Shown here piece after piece: positions 41,835 through 50,268 of a stretch of DNA of 55,740 nt. This DNA comes from Selenomonadaceae bacterium (lineage in GTDB: Bacteria > Bacillota > Negativicutes > Selenomonadales > Selenomonadaceae): the NCBI GenBank assembly GCA_017554235.1, contig JAFZIV010000021.1, positions 1 through 55,740 of the forward strand, read 5' to 3'. The translations under genes were made by a program, and so were the position numbers. Numbering within the stretch: position 1 is the stretch's first letter; each line of letters begins with the position of its first letter. The notes beneath the pieces were generated by a model. That model made no database searches. It saw nothing but the letters and a program-made list of their open reading frames with translations, and had not been told where the DNA came from.

Positions 41835-43547
41835 TTACAAATTTTTAAGCAACTCAAAAATTTTCGTAACGCAATCTGCGCGGTCAAAATGGAAAATTTC
41901 TCCGCTACGACGAACTTTAATTTCAACGGAATTGCTTTCCAAAGTTTTTGGACTAATCGTCACACGAATTGGATAACCTATCAAGTCACAATCTTTAAAC
42001 TTGACGCCTGCACGTTCCGTCCTGTCATCAAGCAGTACATCAACGCCTAAATTTTTCAACTCGTCATAAATTTTTTCAGCGTAATCAAGTTGTTCAGGAA
42101 CTTTCGCATTAACGGGAACAATTACAACTTCAAAAGGCGCAATCGCTCGCGTCCAAATAATTCCGTCCGCATCGTTATTCTGCTCAATCGCCGCCGCCAT
42201 TGTCCGACCGACGCCAATTCCGTAACAGCCCATTTCAAAAAATTTTTCCTTACCGTTTTCGTCAAGGAAAGTTGCATTGAGAGCCTTGCTGTATTTATTG
42301 CCGAGCGTGAACACTTGTCCGACTTCAATGCCGCGCGTCATCTTCAAACTTTTTCCGCAATGTGGGCAGGGATCGCCTTCCTGAACCATACGAATATCAG
42401 TTACGATAATTTTTTCTGCGTCGAAATCGCGTTTAGGATTGACGTTAATAAAATGCGTGTCAACTTCGTTAGCACCGGCAACCGCGTTGAACATTTCCAT
42501 AACCGTTAAATCTACGACGATAGCCGCGCCGTCTTTTAATCCAATCGGCGACATAAAGCCCGCGCAACCGCCAGCCTCATTAATCGCTGAATCTTCCGCC
42601 ATATGCAAATGTAAAGCGTTCGTCGCGTTTAAAACTTTTATTTCGTTTACTTCGTGGTCGCCGCGTACAAATGCCAAAATTAATCTGCCGTCATCATCTT
42701 GGAAGGCAACCGCTTTAATCGTCTTTTCAATCGGCACTTTCAAATAATTTTTCACCATTTCTATTGTATGACAATTCGGCGTTAAAACTTTTTCAAGCGG
42801 TTTCATTTCTTCGACTTCCGCGCAGATTACTTTCAATTCTGCTTTCTCGTCGCTAGCCGCGTAATCGCAACTCTCACAGTAAGCAATGGAACTCTCGCCG
42901 CTGGGAGCTAAAACCGTAAATTCGTGTGAATGCCCGCCGCCAATCGCTCCGTTATCAGCTTCGACTGCGCGGAATTTCAAGCCGCAACGTGTAAAAATTT
43001 TGTCGTAAGCGTCATACATTTTTTCGTAGGAAATATTCATACCGTCAAGGTCTTTGTCGAAGGAATATAAATCTTTCATTACAAATTCTCGACTGCGCAT
43101 TAAGCCGAAACGTGGACGAATTTCATCACGGTATTTATTTTGAATTTGATAGAGCATAAGCGGCAGTTGCTTATAAGAATTTACTTCGCCGCGAATCAAT
43201 GACGTTATCATTTCTTCGTGCGTGGGACCTAAACAAAATTCTCTGCCGTGACGATCTTTCATTCTCATCATTTCATCGCCATATACCGCCCAACGTCCCG
43301 ACTCTTGCCAAATTTCGGCGGGTTGAGTTATCGGCATCATAAGTTCCTGTCCGCCTTTAGCGTCCATTTCCTCACGAATTATTTGCATAATTTTTTTCAT
43401 TACTCGCCAGCCCAACGGAAGATAAGAATACATTCCGCCTGCTGATTTTCTGATTAAACCTGCGCGGAGCATAAGTTTATGGCTTATAAGTTCTGCTTCT
43501 GCGGGGACTGCGCGAAGTGTCGGCGCGTAAAATTCACTTGCTTTCAT
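41835..43547 (-). CDS. proS: Prolyl-tRNA synthetase (bacterial type with editing domain)
   Basis: A 570-residue class II synthetase. The catalytic motifs [17 protein letters not shown] and [17 protein letters not shown] are followed by the motif 2 region [21 protein letters not shown], the INS editing domain (about 225-380), motif 3 [17 protein letters not shown], and an anticodon domain (about 470-570). A CxxC pair (PCPHCGK) is also present. GAGGTGA precedes the ATG. It has its own promoter (43579-43607) and no T-box. Confidence 0.96.
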   Translation of the reverse strand: MKASEFYAPTLRAVPAEAELISHKLMLRAGLIRKSAGGMYSYLPLGWRVMKKIMQIIREEMDAKGGQELMMPITQPAEIWQESGRWAVYGDEMMRMKDRHGREFCLGPTHEEMITSLIRGEVNSYKQLPLMLYQIQNKYRDEIRPRFGLMRSREFVMKDLYSFDKDLDGMNISYEKMYDAYDKIFTRCGLKFRAVEADNGAIGGGHSHEFTVLAPSGESSIAYCESCDYAASDEKAELKVICAEVEEMKPLEKVLTPNCHTIEMVKNYLKVPIEKTIKAVAFQDDDGRLILAFVRGDHEVNEIKVLNATNALHLHMAEDSAINEAGGCAGFMSPIGLKDGAAIVVDLTVMEMFNAVAGANEVDTHFINVNPKRDFDAEKIIVTDIRMVQEGDPCPHCGKSLKMTRGIEVGQVFTLGNKYSKALNATFLDENGKEKFFEMGCYGIGVGRTMAAAIEQNNDADGIIWTRAIAPFEVVIVPVNAKVPEQLDYAEKIYDELKNLGVDVLLDDRTERAGVKFKDCDLIGYPIRVTISPKTLESNSVEIKVRRSGEIFHFDRADCVTKIFELLKNL

Positions 43548-43578
43548 AATTTCACCTCAAAAAATTTTTTATTTCAAA

Positions 43579-43607
43579 ATTATATAAATTTTACTCTTTA
43601 AATGCAA
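43579..43607 (-). promoter_or_regulatory. Promoter of proS
   Basis: On the minus strand TTGCAT (43607-43602), a 17-bp spacer and TATAAT (43584-43579), about 32 nt before the proS start. The short leader leaves no room for a T-box. Confidence 0.82.
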
Positions 43608-43656
43608 TGAAAAATTAGAATACTCCTTCATTGTAAATATCATGTAAATTTGAAAG

Positions 43657-45267
43657 TTAGGATTTATCTTTGACAACAATTTTAGCAATGCCGTAATATT
43701 TGCAAACTCCGTCACGAGTTACGCCGTTGTCAAAATCCACAAAAAATACGTGACGCAATGCACGATTTTTTAAAGTTATCGGCGGGAAAGTTACGACCGG
43801 CTTATATTTTTCGGCGGCTTTTGCAACTTCATTTATTCGCCAATCGTTTTCTTGCTTCAAAGTGTAAGTTATGAACAACGCGGCTATGATAGTAAATCCT
43901 CCGATTGATAACGCACCTAATTTTAAAATCCTTGCAACTGACGGCACGGAAAATTTTTCGCGTACAAGCGGCAAACGTATTACCGCCACGATACCAATTA
44001 AAATCATTACTACCGAGCTGAATGTTGATCGCGCAGGAAATGTCGGCGCAAAAATCATTACAAGATTGTTGAATATCGCCAGCAAAAATAAAATCGTAGC
44101 GTAACGCACTTCAGCAAAATTTTTAAGCGCGTCGACGATGCCAAATTTTTTTACGCCCAATGCACGACGCAACGGCAGATAAATCAAAATTATTATCAGC
44201 CAATAAATTATCATCTCTTCGGACTTCGACATAAAATTTTCAAAGCGTTCAATAAATTTTTCGGACGTGTCAAGCGCGGGGAATATGTGATTGACGAAAA
44301 AATTGCTAATTGTCGTTGTAATTAAGCTGTCGAAGAAATACGAGATTGTAAAAATTATCGTGACGATGATTATAGGTTTAAGTTTTAAGGTTTTAGGGTT
44401 AAGAGTTTCGCCATCTTCTTTCAAAGAATTTAACGCGCAGATTAGAATTAATACGGCAGGCAAAAGATACAAAAACATTTCAGCATTACCCGCAATTTGA
44501 TTTCCTATGTGCGCCAAAATTCCTTTGCCCTCACCTTGCACGTCGTAGCGGACAAAATTTCCCGGCGCGGCGATTAAAATTATTGCTCCAATTAAACTTC
44601 CTAAACTTCCTGCCGCCGCCCAATGCATGGGGCGATTTTTTTTGTACAGATAAAAAGTTATTGCGCCAGTCAGCAAAGTTACAGTCACGCCTAAATTTTC
44701 TACAGAACATCCAGCGATTATTCCCATAAAAAACATTACGACTGCAGGTAAAATTTTTCCGCGCAGATTTATTTTTCCGGCTAATGTTAAATTGTACGGC
44801 AATAAAAATATCAACGCGGGAACTGCCGACCATAAATAAACCGTCGAGCCGCTTTTCCAAACTGCAACTTCTCCAAAATGTGGCAATGATAACCAAGTTA
44901 AAAGTCCTGTCACTGCTAAGATTATCGGTTCATCCAATTTAATTTCTCTTCGCGCGTGAAAGTAAATTAAAACTACCAATGCCGTAAATAAAATTGCGTT
45001 GGCAACGTCAAAAGGAAATTTCCCAAGCCATAAGAAAAAATTTAAACAGAATACCGTAAACGCTCTGCCGCCGTGTAAAAGATAATGTTGATACGTCGAT
45101 TCAAATACGTCTAAAATTGAGTTGACGTGAGTTTTTGTTCCCCAAATCATTGAGTAATCGTAATCGTCGCGGTGTAACGGCATTAAATAATTCAGCGTGA
45201 ACATTACCGCAAAAATTATGATTATAGGGATTAGGAAATAGGGATTAGGGAATAATTTTTTTTCCAA
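43657..45267 (-). CDS. Polytopic membrane protein (DUF6056-like)
   Basis: A 536-residue integral membrane protein with about 10-12 hydrophobic segments and a small C-terminal extracytoplasmic domain (about 470-536). The HRDDYDYS segment near residue 32, SGSTVYLWSAVPALIF and AAPGNFVRYD recall the DUF6056/GT-C-like membrane proteins involved in surface polysaccharides; that assignment is tentative. The start is TTG at 45267 with AAAGGAGG. Residues 5-16 (LFPNPYFLIP) and about 290-300 (LNPKTLKLKP) are encoded by in-frame copies of the dispersed heptamer-type repeat. Confidence 0.72.
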   Translation of the reverse strand: MEKKLFPNPYFLIPIIIIFAVMFTLNYLMPLHRDDYDYSMIWGTKTHVNSILDVFESTYQHYLLHGGRAFTVFCLNFFLWLGKFPFDVANAILFTALVVLIYFHARREIKLDEPIILAVTGLLTWLSLPHFGEVAVWKSGSTVYLWSAVPALIFLLPYNLTLAGKINLRGKILPAVVMFFMGIIAGCSVENLGVTVTLLTGAITFYLYKKNRPMHWAAAGSLGSLIGAIILIAAPGNFVRYDVQGEGKGILAHIGNQIAGNAEMFLYLLPAVLILICALNSLKEDGETLNPKTLKLKPIIIVTIIFTISYFFDSLITTTISNFFVNHIFPALDTSEKFIERFENFMSKSEEMIIYWLIIILIYLPLRRALGVKKFGIVDALKNFAEVRYATILFLLAIFNNLVMIFAPTFPARSTFSSVVMILIGIVAVIRLPLVREKFSVPSVARILKLGALSIGGFTIIAALFITYTLKQENDWRINEVAKAAEKYKPVVTFPPITLKNRALRHVFFVDFDNGVTRDGVCKYYGIAKIVVKDKS

Positions 45268-45282
45268 TTCAATCCTCCTTTG

Positions 45283-45368
45283 TAGTTAATAGTAAATGGT
45301 GAATAGTTAATAGTGATAAGTGAAAAATTCTAACCACTATTAACTATTCACTAATCACTATTCACTAA
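45283..45368. repeat. Heptamer repeat array with inverted arms
   Basis: The left arm has TAGTTAA, TAGTAAA, GGTGAATAG and TAGTGAT units; the right arm has CCACTATTAACTATTCACTA and further TTCACTA units, complementary over about 18 bp. It lies between the divergent membrane protein and response regulator genes and resembles the array at 22150-22232. Confidence 0.78.
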
Positions 45369-45464
45369 AATTAAAGTTTGATGAAATTTTGCGTCAAGGT
45401 ATTTCAATTATAACGCAATTAATGTATTATGTCGCCAGAAAATTTTTTAAGGGGGCGTTGAATT

Positions 45465-46157
45465 TTGGATAAACAAAAAATTTTGGTGGTAGAAGATACC
45501 GAACGCATAGCACGTTTACTGCAATTAAATTTACAGGCGGAAGGTTTCAAAGTGTCGATTGAAGGCAACGGACGCCGCGCCTATGAACGCATTATGCAGG
45601 AAGATTACGATTTAGTTTTGCTTGATATTATGTTGCCGGAAATGGACGGTTTTGAAATTTGCAAGAAGGTTCGTGAGATTAGCGAAATGCCGCCGATTAT
45701 TATGTTGACTGCTAAAGACGATCTTCAAGACAGAATTGCCGGCTTAAAACTTGGTGCCATCGATTATATGACAAAACCTTTTTCAACTGATGAACTTTTG
45801 ATTAGGATTCACAACACGCTGAAAGTTTACGCGCAGAGGGCTGACACTAATCAAAGAGTTACGCGATATGTTGTCAAAAATTTGGTATTATGTCCCGAGA
45901 CGCGGGAAGTTACTGTCAACAATGAACACATTGACTTGAGTCAAAAGGAATTTGACTTGCTGAAATATTTGTTGGAAAATAAGCGAATCGTGCTTAAACG
46001 CGATATGATTTTGGAAAAAGTTTGGGGCTACGATTATTACGGAGATACTAACGTTGTAGATGTTTACGTACATTCTCTTCGTAAAAAGATTGATGAGCGG
46101 TTCAATGAAAAATACATTCACACGGAGCGTGGCATTGGATATGTTATCCGCGATTAA
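45465..46157 (+). CDS. OmpR-family response regulator
   Basis: A 230-residue transcription regulator. The receiver domain (1-120) has the acidic pair E10-D11 (VVEDTE), phospho-acceptor Asp54 (LVLLDIMLPEMDG), Thr82 and Lys104 (MTKPF). The winged-helix domain (about 130-228) ends with RDMILEKVWGYDYYGDTNVVDVYVHSLRKKI and RTERGIGYVIRD-type sequence. The start is TTG at 45465 with AAGGGGGCG upstream. It overlaps or abuts the histidine kinase gene that follows, forming a two-component operon. The regulated genes cannot be inferred. Confidence 0.94.
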   Translation: MDKQKILVVEDTERIARLLQLNLQAEGFKVSIEGNGRRAYERIMQEDYDLVLLDIMLPEMDGFEICKKVREISEMPPIIMLTAKDDLQDRIAGLKLGAIDYMTKPFSTDELLIRIHNTLKVYAQRADTNQRVTRYVVKNLVLCPETREVTVNNEHIDLSQKEFDLLKYLLENKRIVLKRDMILEKVWGYDYYGDTNVVDVYVHSLRKKIDERFNEKYIHTERGIGYVIRD

Positions 46158-47565
46158 TAATGAGGTGATTCCAAAATTCTCCGTAAAAATTTTTTTCCAA
46201 CGCTTTTTCAAAAGATTTCAGGGTAAAAAAATTTCGTCGCAAATTGCGATAACTTACGCGCTTATTTTGTTTGTGGTACTGGTAATCTCAAATTTTTTTA
46301 CTAATGCAGGAATTAGTTATCTTTTTCATCATCAAGCCGCCCGTGCAATGGAGCTTGCTATAAATCGTATGGATAGAACTCTTGTTGACAGAGAAACTTT
46401 CTTTCGTATGAATATGGAACTTAACAGCGTTGTTATTCGCATAACCGATTCAAAAGGAATTGTTGTAGCCGATAACAGTCCGAATTTTCCTGACACAGAT
46501 AAAATGTTGACTGATATTGTTAAGGACAAACCTTTTTTTGCAAGTGACGATTATACGTTGATTGAGACTCCGCATTCCCTTGTATACTATAAAAAAATTC
46601 CTGTAAAAGTGGAAGGCGAAAATTTTAACGTCCACTTTTTTAGGACAATCACCTTTGAAAAAGAATTTATCAGCTATATGGCGTGGGGCAATTTGATTTT
46701 AGACGTTCTCGGTTTGGTTTTGTCGGTAAGTGCTGGATATTTCTTAATGAGGAAAGTTTTGCGCCCTTTGAGACAGGTTACGGAAACTGCGCGGGAAATA
46801 TCCAAAGGTGATATGAACAAAAGATTGATGGTTGATGAATCCGGAAACGAAGTCGTAGAATTGGCGGCAAGTTTTAATTTTATGCTGGACAAAATTCACG
46901 AAAGTTTTTCACGTCAACAACAATTTATTTCTGATGCTTCGCACGAATTACGCACGCCCGTCACGGTCATAAACGGCTATGCTGAACTGCTTAAAAAATT
47001 TGGTGCGCAGGATAAAGAATTGCTTGACGAGTCGATAATCGCCATAAAAAACGAATCTGATAATCTGAAAAATTTTTTGGATTCGCTGTTATTTTTGGCG
47101 CGGGCGGATCAAGGAAATCAACCGCTGGATAAACTTCCGATAAACTTAGAAAAAATTTTGCGTGAAGTCACAGACAAGTTTAACAATCCTCGCGTAAAAT
47201 TTTTCAGTAATGGAAATTTTGAGATGATTGGCGATGAATTTATGTTGAAAAAAATGTTCGGCGCGATTTTGGATAACGCCTTAAAGTACAGCAACGATGA
47301 TGTTACGGTTAAGCTCGAAACTTCAAATAACGAGGCGTCGGTTCATATAATCGACAGCGGCATAGGAATTTCTGACGAAGATAAACCGAAAATCTTTGAC
47401 AGATTTTTCCGCGCAGATAAATCACGTACAAAAAATGATGAAGATAAATCGGTAGGGTTAGGGCTTTCCGTTGCGAAATGGATTGCTGACAATCACGACA
47501 TTTCGATTGAGATTAACAGCGAACTTGAAAAAGGTACAGATTTTATTTTGGAGATTGTGGAGTAA
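46141..47565 (+). CDS. HAMP-containing sensor histidine kinase
   Basis: A kinase of about 474 residues: TM1 (about 30-55), an extracytoplasmic sensor (about 56-165), TM2 (about 168-190), HAMP (about 190-245), HisKA with the phospho-histidine in ISDASHELRTPVTVING, and HATPase with GAILDNALKYS, DSGIGISDED, IFDRFFRADKSR and GLGLSVAKWI. It should phosphorylate the response regulator encoded just upstream. The start is uncertain: ATG at 46141 overlaps the regulator stop by 17 bp, GTG at 46162 is an alternative, and neither has an ideal ribosome binding site. Confidence 0.9.
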   Translation: MLSAINNEVIPKFSVKIFFQRFFKRFQGKKISSQIAITYALILFVVLVISNFFTNAGISYLFHHQAARAMELAINRMDRTLVDRETFFRMNMELNSVVIRITDSKGIVVADNSPNFPDTDKMLTDIVKDKPFFASDDYTLIETPHSLVYYKKIPVKVEGENFNVHFFRTITFEKEFISYMAWGNLILDVLGLVLSVSAGYFLMRKVLRPLRQVTETAREISKGDMNKRLMVDESGNEVVELAASFNFMLDKIHESFSRQQQFISDASHELRTPVTVINGYAELLKKFGAQDKELLDESIIAIKNESDNLKNFLDSLLFLARADQGNQPLDKLPINLEKILREVTDKFNNPRVKFFSNGNFEMIGDEFMLKKMFGAILDNALKYSNDDVTVKLETSNNEASVHIIDSGIGISDEDKPKIFDRFFRADKSRTKNDEDKSVGLGLSVAKWIADNHDISIEINSELEKGTDFILEIVE

Positions 47566-47578
47566 AAAAATTTTTTTA

Positions 47579-47692
47579 ATTGAATATACTTTCTCTTTGG
47601 CGCAAAGAGAAAGTAACAAAGAGAAACATGCCCGCTGAAATCGCATCCGGCGATTTGCGCGGGCGGGGGCGCGTCCTTGCGCCCCTCTCCTA
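47579..47692. repeat. Three-hairpin intergenic repeat, copy 2
   Basis: Same architecture as 32614-32731: TTGAATATACTTTCTCTTTG, an 11-bp palindrome CTTTCTCTTTG/CAAAGAGAAAG, TAACAAAGAGAAAC, GCCCGC/GCGGGC, and GGGGCGC-GTCCTT-GCGCCCC. The second stem differs in sequence between copies while its ends are conserved. It lies between the kinase and ECF ATPase genes. Confidence 0.85.
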
Positions 47693-47726
47693 ATTTTATA
47701 TTTATCGAAATTTCAGGAGGAAAATT

Positions 47727-48554
47727 TTGGAAATTATCCGCGCAGAAAATTTGAGACACGTTTATAAAACTTCGGCGGGTGAAAAAGTTGCACTTGACGG
47801 CGTAAATTTTTCTATTAATGAAGGAGAGTTTATCGCGATAATCGGCATAAACGGCAGCGGTAAATCGACTTTGGCAAAACATTTTAACGCGCTCTTAATG
47901 CCGAGTGACGGGAAAATTTTTGTAGCAGGGCTTGATACTTCGGACAAAAAAAATTTATGGAGAGTTCGCGAAAATGTTGGAATGGTTTTTCAAAATCCCG
48001 ACAATGAAATTGTTGCCGCTGTAGTCGAAGATGACGTAGCTTTCGGTTGTGAAAATTTAGGTATTGAACCTGATGAAATTCAACGGCGCGTAAATTTTGC
48101 GCTTGACATTGTGAATATGAGCGCGTATAAAAAATTTTCTCCGAGCAAGTTAAGCGGCGGACAAAAACAGAGAATCGCAATAGCAGGCGTGTTGGCAATG
48201 CAGACAAAAATAATTGTCTTCGATGAGGCAACGGCGATGCTTGACCCTGCAGGGCGGCGCGAAATTTTAGACACAGTGCAACGTCTTCACGCGCAGGGCT
48301 TGACGATAATTTATATAACGCACTTTATGGAAGAAACGGCAGTTGCGGACAAAATTTTTTTAATGGAAGACGGCAAAATTTTAAAAATTGGAACTCCGCG
48401 CCAAATTTTTTCTGATGTAAAAGAGATTAAACGTCTTGGTCTTGATGTACCTGTAGCAGTGGAACTTGCCGAGAGGTTACGACGACGCGGCTTAAAATTT
48501 CCTAAAAATATTTTGACTGACGAAGAATTTATTAACGCTTGTTTAAACGTTTAG
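47727..48554 (+). CDS. ecfA1: Energy-coupling factor (ECF) transporter ATPase
   Basis: A 275-residue ABC ATPase of the EcfA1/CbiO type. Walker A is GINGSGKST; the Q-loop FQNPDNEIVAAVVEDDVAFG is diagnostic of ECF ATPases; the signature is LSGGQKQRIAIAG, and Walker B IIVFDEATAMLDP, followed by YITHFMEE. It energises vitamin or metal uptake together with a second ATPase, EcfT and an S-component, none of which is nearby. The start is TTG at 47727 with CAGGAGG upstream. Its last 23 bp overlap the 3' end of the convergent metI gene. It carries a copy of the dispersed octamer at its start (47738). Confidence 0.88.
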   Translation: MEIIRAENLRHVYKTSAGEKVALDGVNFSINEGEFIAIIGINGSGKSTLAKHFNALLMPSDGKIFVAGLDTSDKKNLWRVRENVGMVFQNPDNEIVAAVVEDDVAFGCENLGIEPDEIQRRVNFALDIVNMSAYKKFSPSKLSGGQKQRIAIAGVLAMQTKIIVFDEATAMLDPAGRREILDTVQRLHAQGLTIIYITHFMEETAVADKIFLMEDGKILKIGTPRQIFSDVKEIKRLGLDVPVAVELAERLRRRGLKFPKNILTDEEFINACLNV

Positions 48555-49185
48555 CTAAAGTGTTTCCTGAAAATTGGACGAGTTGAACCAGCACGATTAA
48601 AATTATTACCGTTGCTAACATAACTTCATGACGGAAACGTTGATAGCCGTAACGTATCGCTAAATCTCCCAATCCGCCGCCGCCGATTGCGCCTGCCATT
48701 GCCGATTCTCCGACAAGAGCAATTATTACAGTCGTCAACTGTGCCACGATACTAGGCATTGCTTCCGGCAATAAAACTTTCGTGATAATCTGCGCGGGAG
48801 TTGCGCCCATTGATAAAGCCGCCTCAACTAATCCTGCAGGAACTTCTTTCAAAGAAGTTTCAACTTGCCGCCCTATAAATGGGATTGACGCGATAACCAA
48901 CGGGACGATTGCCGCCGTTGTTCCTATCGCACTGCCGACAATAAATCTTGTCAGCGGAATTATTGCAACCATTAAAATTATAAACGGGATTGAACGAATT
49001 GCATTGACGATTGAGCCTACTGTTTGATTCAACGGTAAGCTTTCTAAAATTTGTCCTTTGTCAGTTGTATGCAATAAAACTCCCAATGGTATGCCGATTA
49101 ATGACGCTATTGCCATTGATACGACGACCATATAAACTGTTTCACCCAATGCCTTAGTCAGCAACGGAAGTATTTCTGCGAACAT
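48532..49185 (-). CDS. metI: Methionine ABC transporter permease
   Basis: A 217-residue inner-membrane permease with about five hydrophobic helices and the MetI landmarks KALGETVYMVVVS, GIPLGVLL, and the EAA loop EVPAGLVEAALSMGATPAQII. It pairs with MetN to import methionine. The ATG at 49185 has GAGGTG 7 nt upstream and lies within the end of metN (32-bp overlap), implying translational coupling. No metQ substrate-binding gene follows; instead the 3' end overlaps a convergent ECF ATPase gene. Confidence 0.9.
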   Translation of the reverse strand: MFAEILPLLTKALGETVYMVVVSMAIASLIGIPLGVLLHTTDKGQILESLPLNQTVGSIVNAIRSIPFIILMVAIIPLTRFIVGSAIGTTAAIVPLVIASIPFIGRQVETSLKEVPAGLVEAALSMGATPAQIITKVLLPEAMPSIVAQLTTVIIALVGESAMAGAIGGGGLGDLAIRYGYQRFRHEVMLATVIILIVLVQLVQFSGNTLAKRLNKR

Positions 49186-50215
49186 AACCAATCACCTCAA
49201 CGCGAACATCTTTACCGCTTAAAAAATTCAGCGCGTCTTGAACTGCACTTTCACCGCCGCTTAAACCGACGATAAATCGTCCGAAAGGTACGCCGTGAAT
49301 TTCATCAAGGTTACCGAAAAGCATTGTACATTCAACGCCTTGACAAGTACGAATCATCTCGGCAAGTACAGGATCATCTGCGCGGTCGCCCAAAAAATTT
49401 AAACGTAAAAGCAGGAGTGCGCCTTCGGTATGTTCCGCAGAAATTTTATTGCCGCGAAATGCCGCCGGTAATTCATTGGACAAAAGAACACTGATAAATT
49501 CTTTTGTAATTTCGTGTTGCGGATTGGTGAACACGTCAAGGACTAAACCTTTTTCAGCAATTTTGCCGTCGGAAATTACGGCTACCTTGTCGCAAATTTC
49601 TTTAATGACTTGCATTTCGTGCGTTATGACGACAACGGTTAATGCAAATTTTTTATTTATATCTTTAATCAACGCGAGAATAGACTTTGTAGTTTGCGGA
49701 TCGAGTGCGGAGGTTGCCTCATCACAAAGCAAAATTTTTGGATCTGATGCAAGTGCGCGGGCAATTCCTACGCGCTGTTTTTGTCCGCCGCTTAACTGCG
49801 CGGGATATTGTTTAGCTTTATCCTTCAATCCTACCAATTCAAGCAACGGTTCAACTTTTTTTGCGATAACATCAGACGGCGTCTTTGATAATGTCAGAGG
49901 AAATGCAATGTTATCATAAACCGTCGCCGAGCTTAACAAATTGAAATGCTGAAAAATCATGCCGATACTTTTTCTTGCTTCGCGCAGTTCACTTTCGGAA
50001 AGTTTCATCATATCTTGCCCGTCAACAATCACACTGCCGCTAGTCGGACGCTCCAACATATTTATGCAACGTACAAGCGTTGACTTGCCAGCACCGCTAA
50101 GACCGATTATGCCGTAAATTTCACCTTTCGCAATATCTAAATCGATACCTTTAAGCGCGTGAACTTTTCCCGATGGCGAATCATAAATTTTTTCAACTTT
50201 AGAAATTTTTATCAT
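49154..50215 (-). CDS. metN: Methionine ABC transporter ATP-binding protein
   Basis: A 353-residue ATPase. The ABC domain (1-240) has Walker A GLSGAGKST, signature LSGGQKQRVGIARAL and Walker B LLCDEATSALDP. A C-terminal NIL domain (about 265-345) binds methionine and inhibits transport, as known for MetN. CGAGGTTTC precedes the ATG. It is 53 bp downstream of the MsbA-like gene and overlaps metI. No SAM riboswitch or S-box is visible upstream, which fits co-transcription from further upstream. Confidence 0.92.
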   Translation of the reverse strand: MIKISKVEKIYDSPSGKVHALKGIDLDIAKGEIYGIIGLSGAGKSTLVRCINMLERPTSGSVIVDGQDMMKLSESELREARKSIGMIFQHFNLLSSATVYDNIAFPLTLSKTPSDVIAKKVEPLLELVGLKDKAKQYPAQLSGGQKQRVGIARALASDPKILLCDEATSALDPQTTKSILALIKDINKKFALTVVVITHEMQVIKEICDKVAVISDGKIAEKGLVLDVFTNPQHEITKEFISVLLSNELPAAFRGNKISAEHTEGALLLLRLNFLGDRADDPVLAEMIRTCQGVECTMLFGNLDEIHGVPFGRFIVGLSGGESAVQDALNFLSGKDVRVEVIGYVRRNTSVAD

Positions 50216-50268
50216 CAGAAACCTCGTTTAAAATTTTTTTGATTACACAAAATCTGCGCGGCAAAATT

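Noticed and set aside
43548-43656. T-box leader for proS
   Set aside because: The promoter is only about 32 nt from the start codon and no T-box sequence (AGGGTGGNACC) is present.
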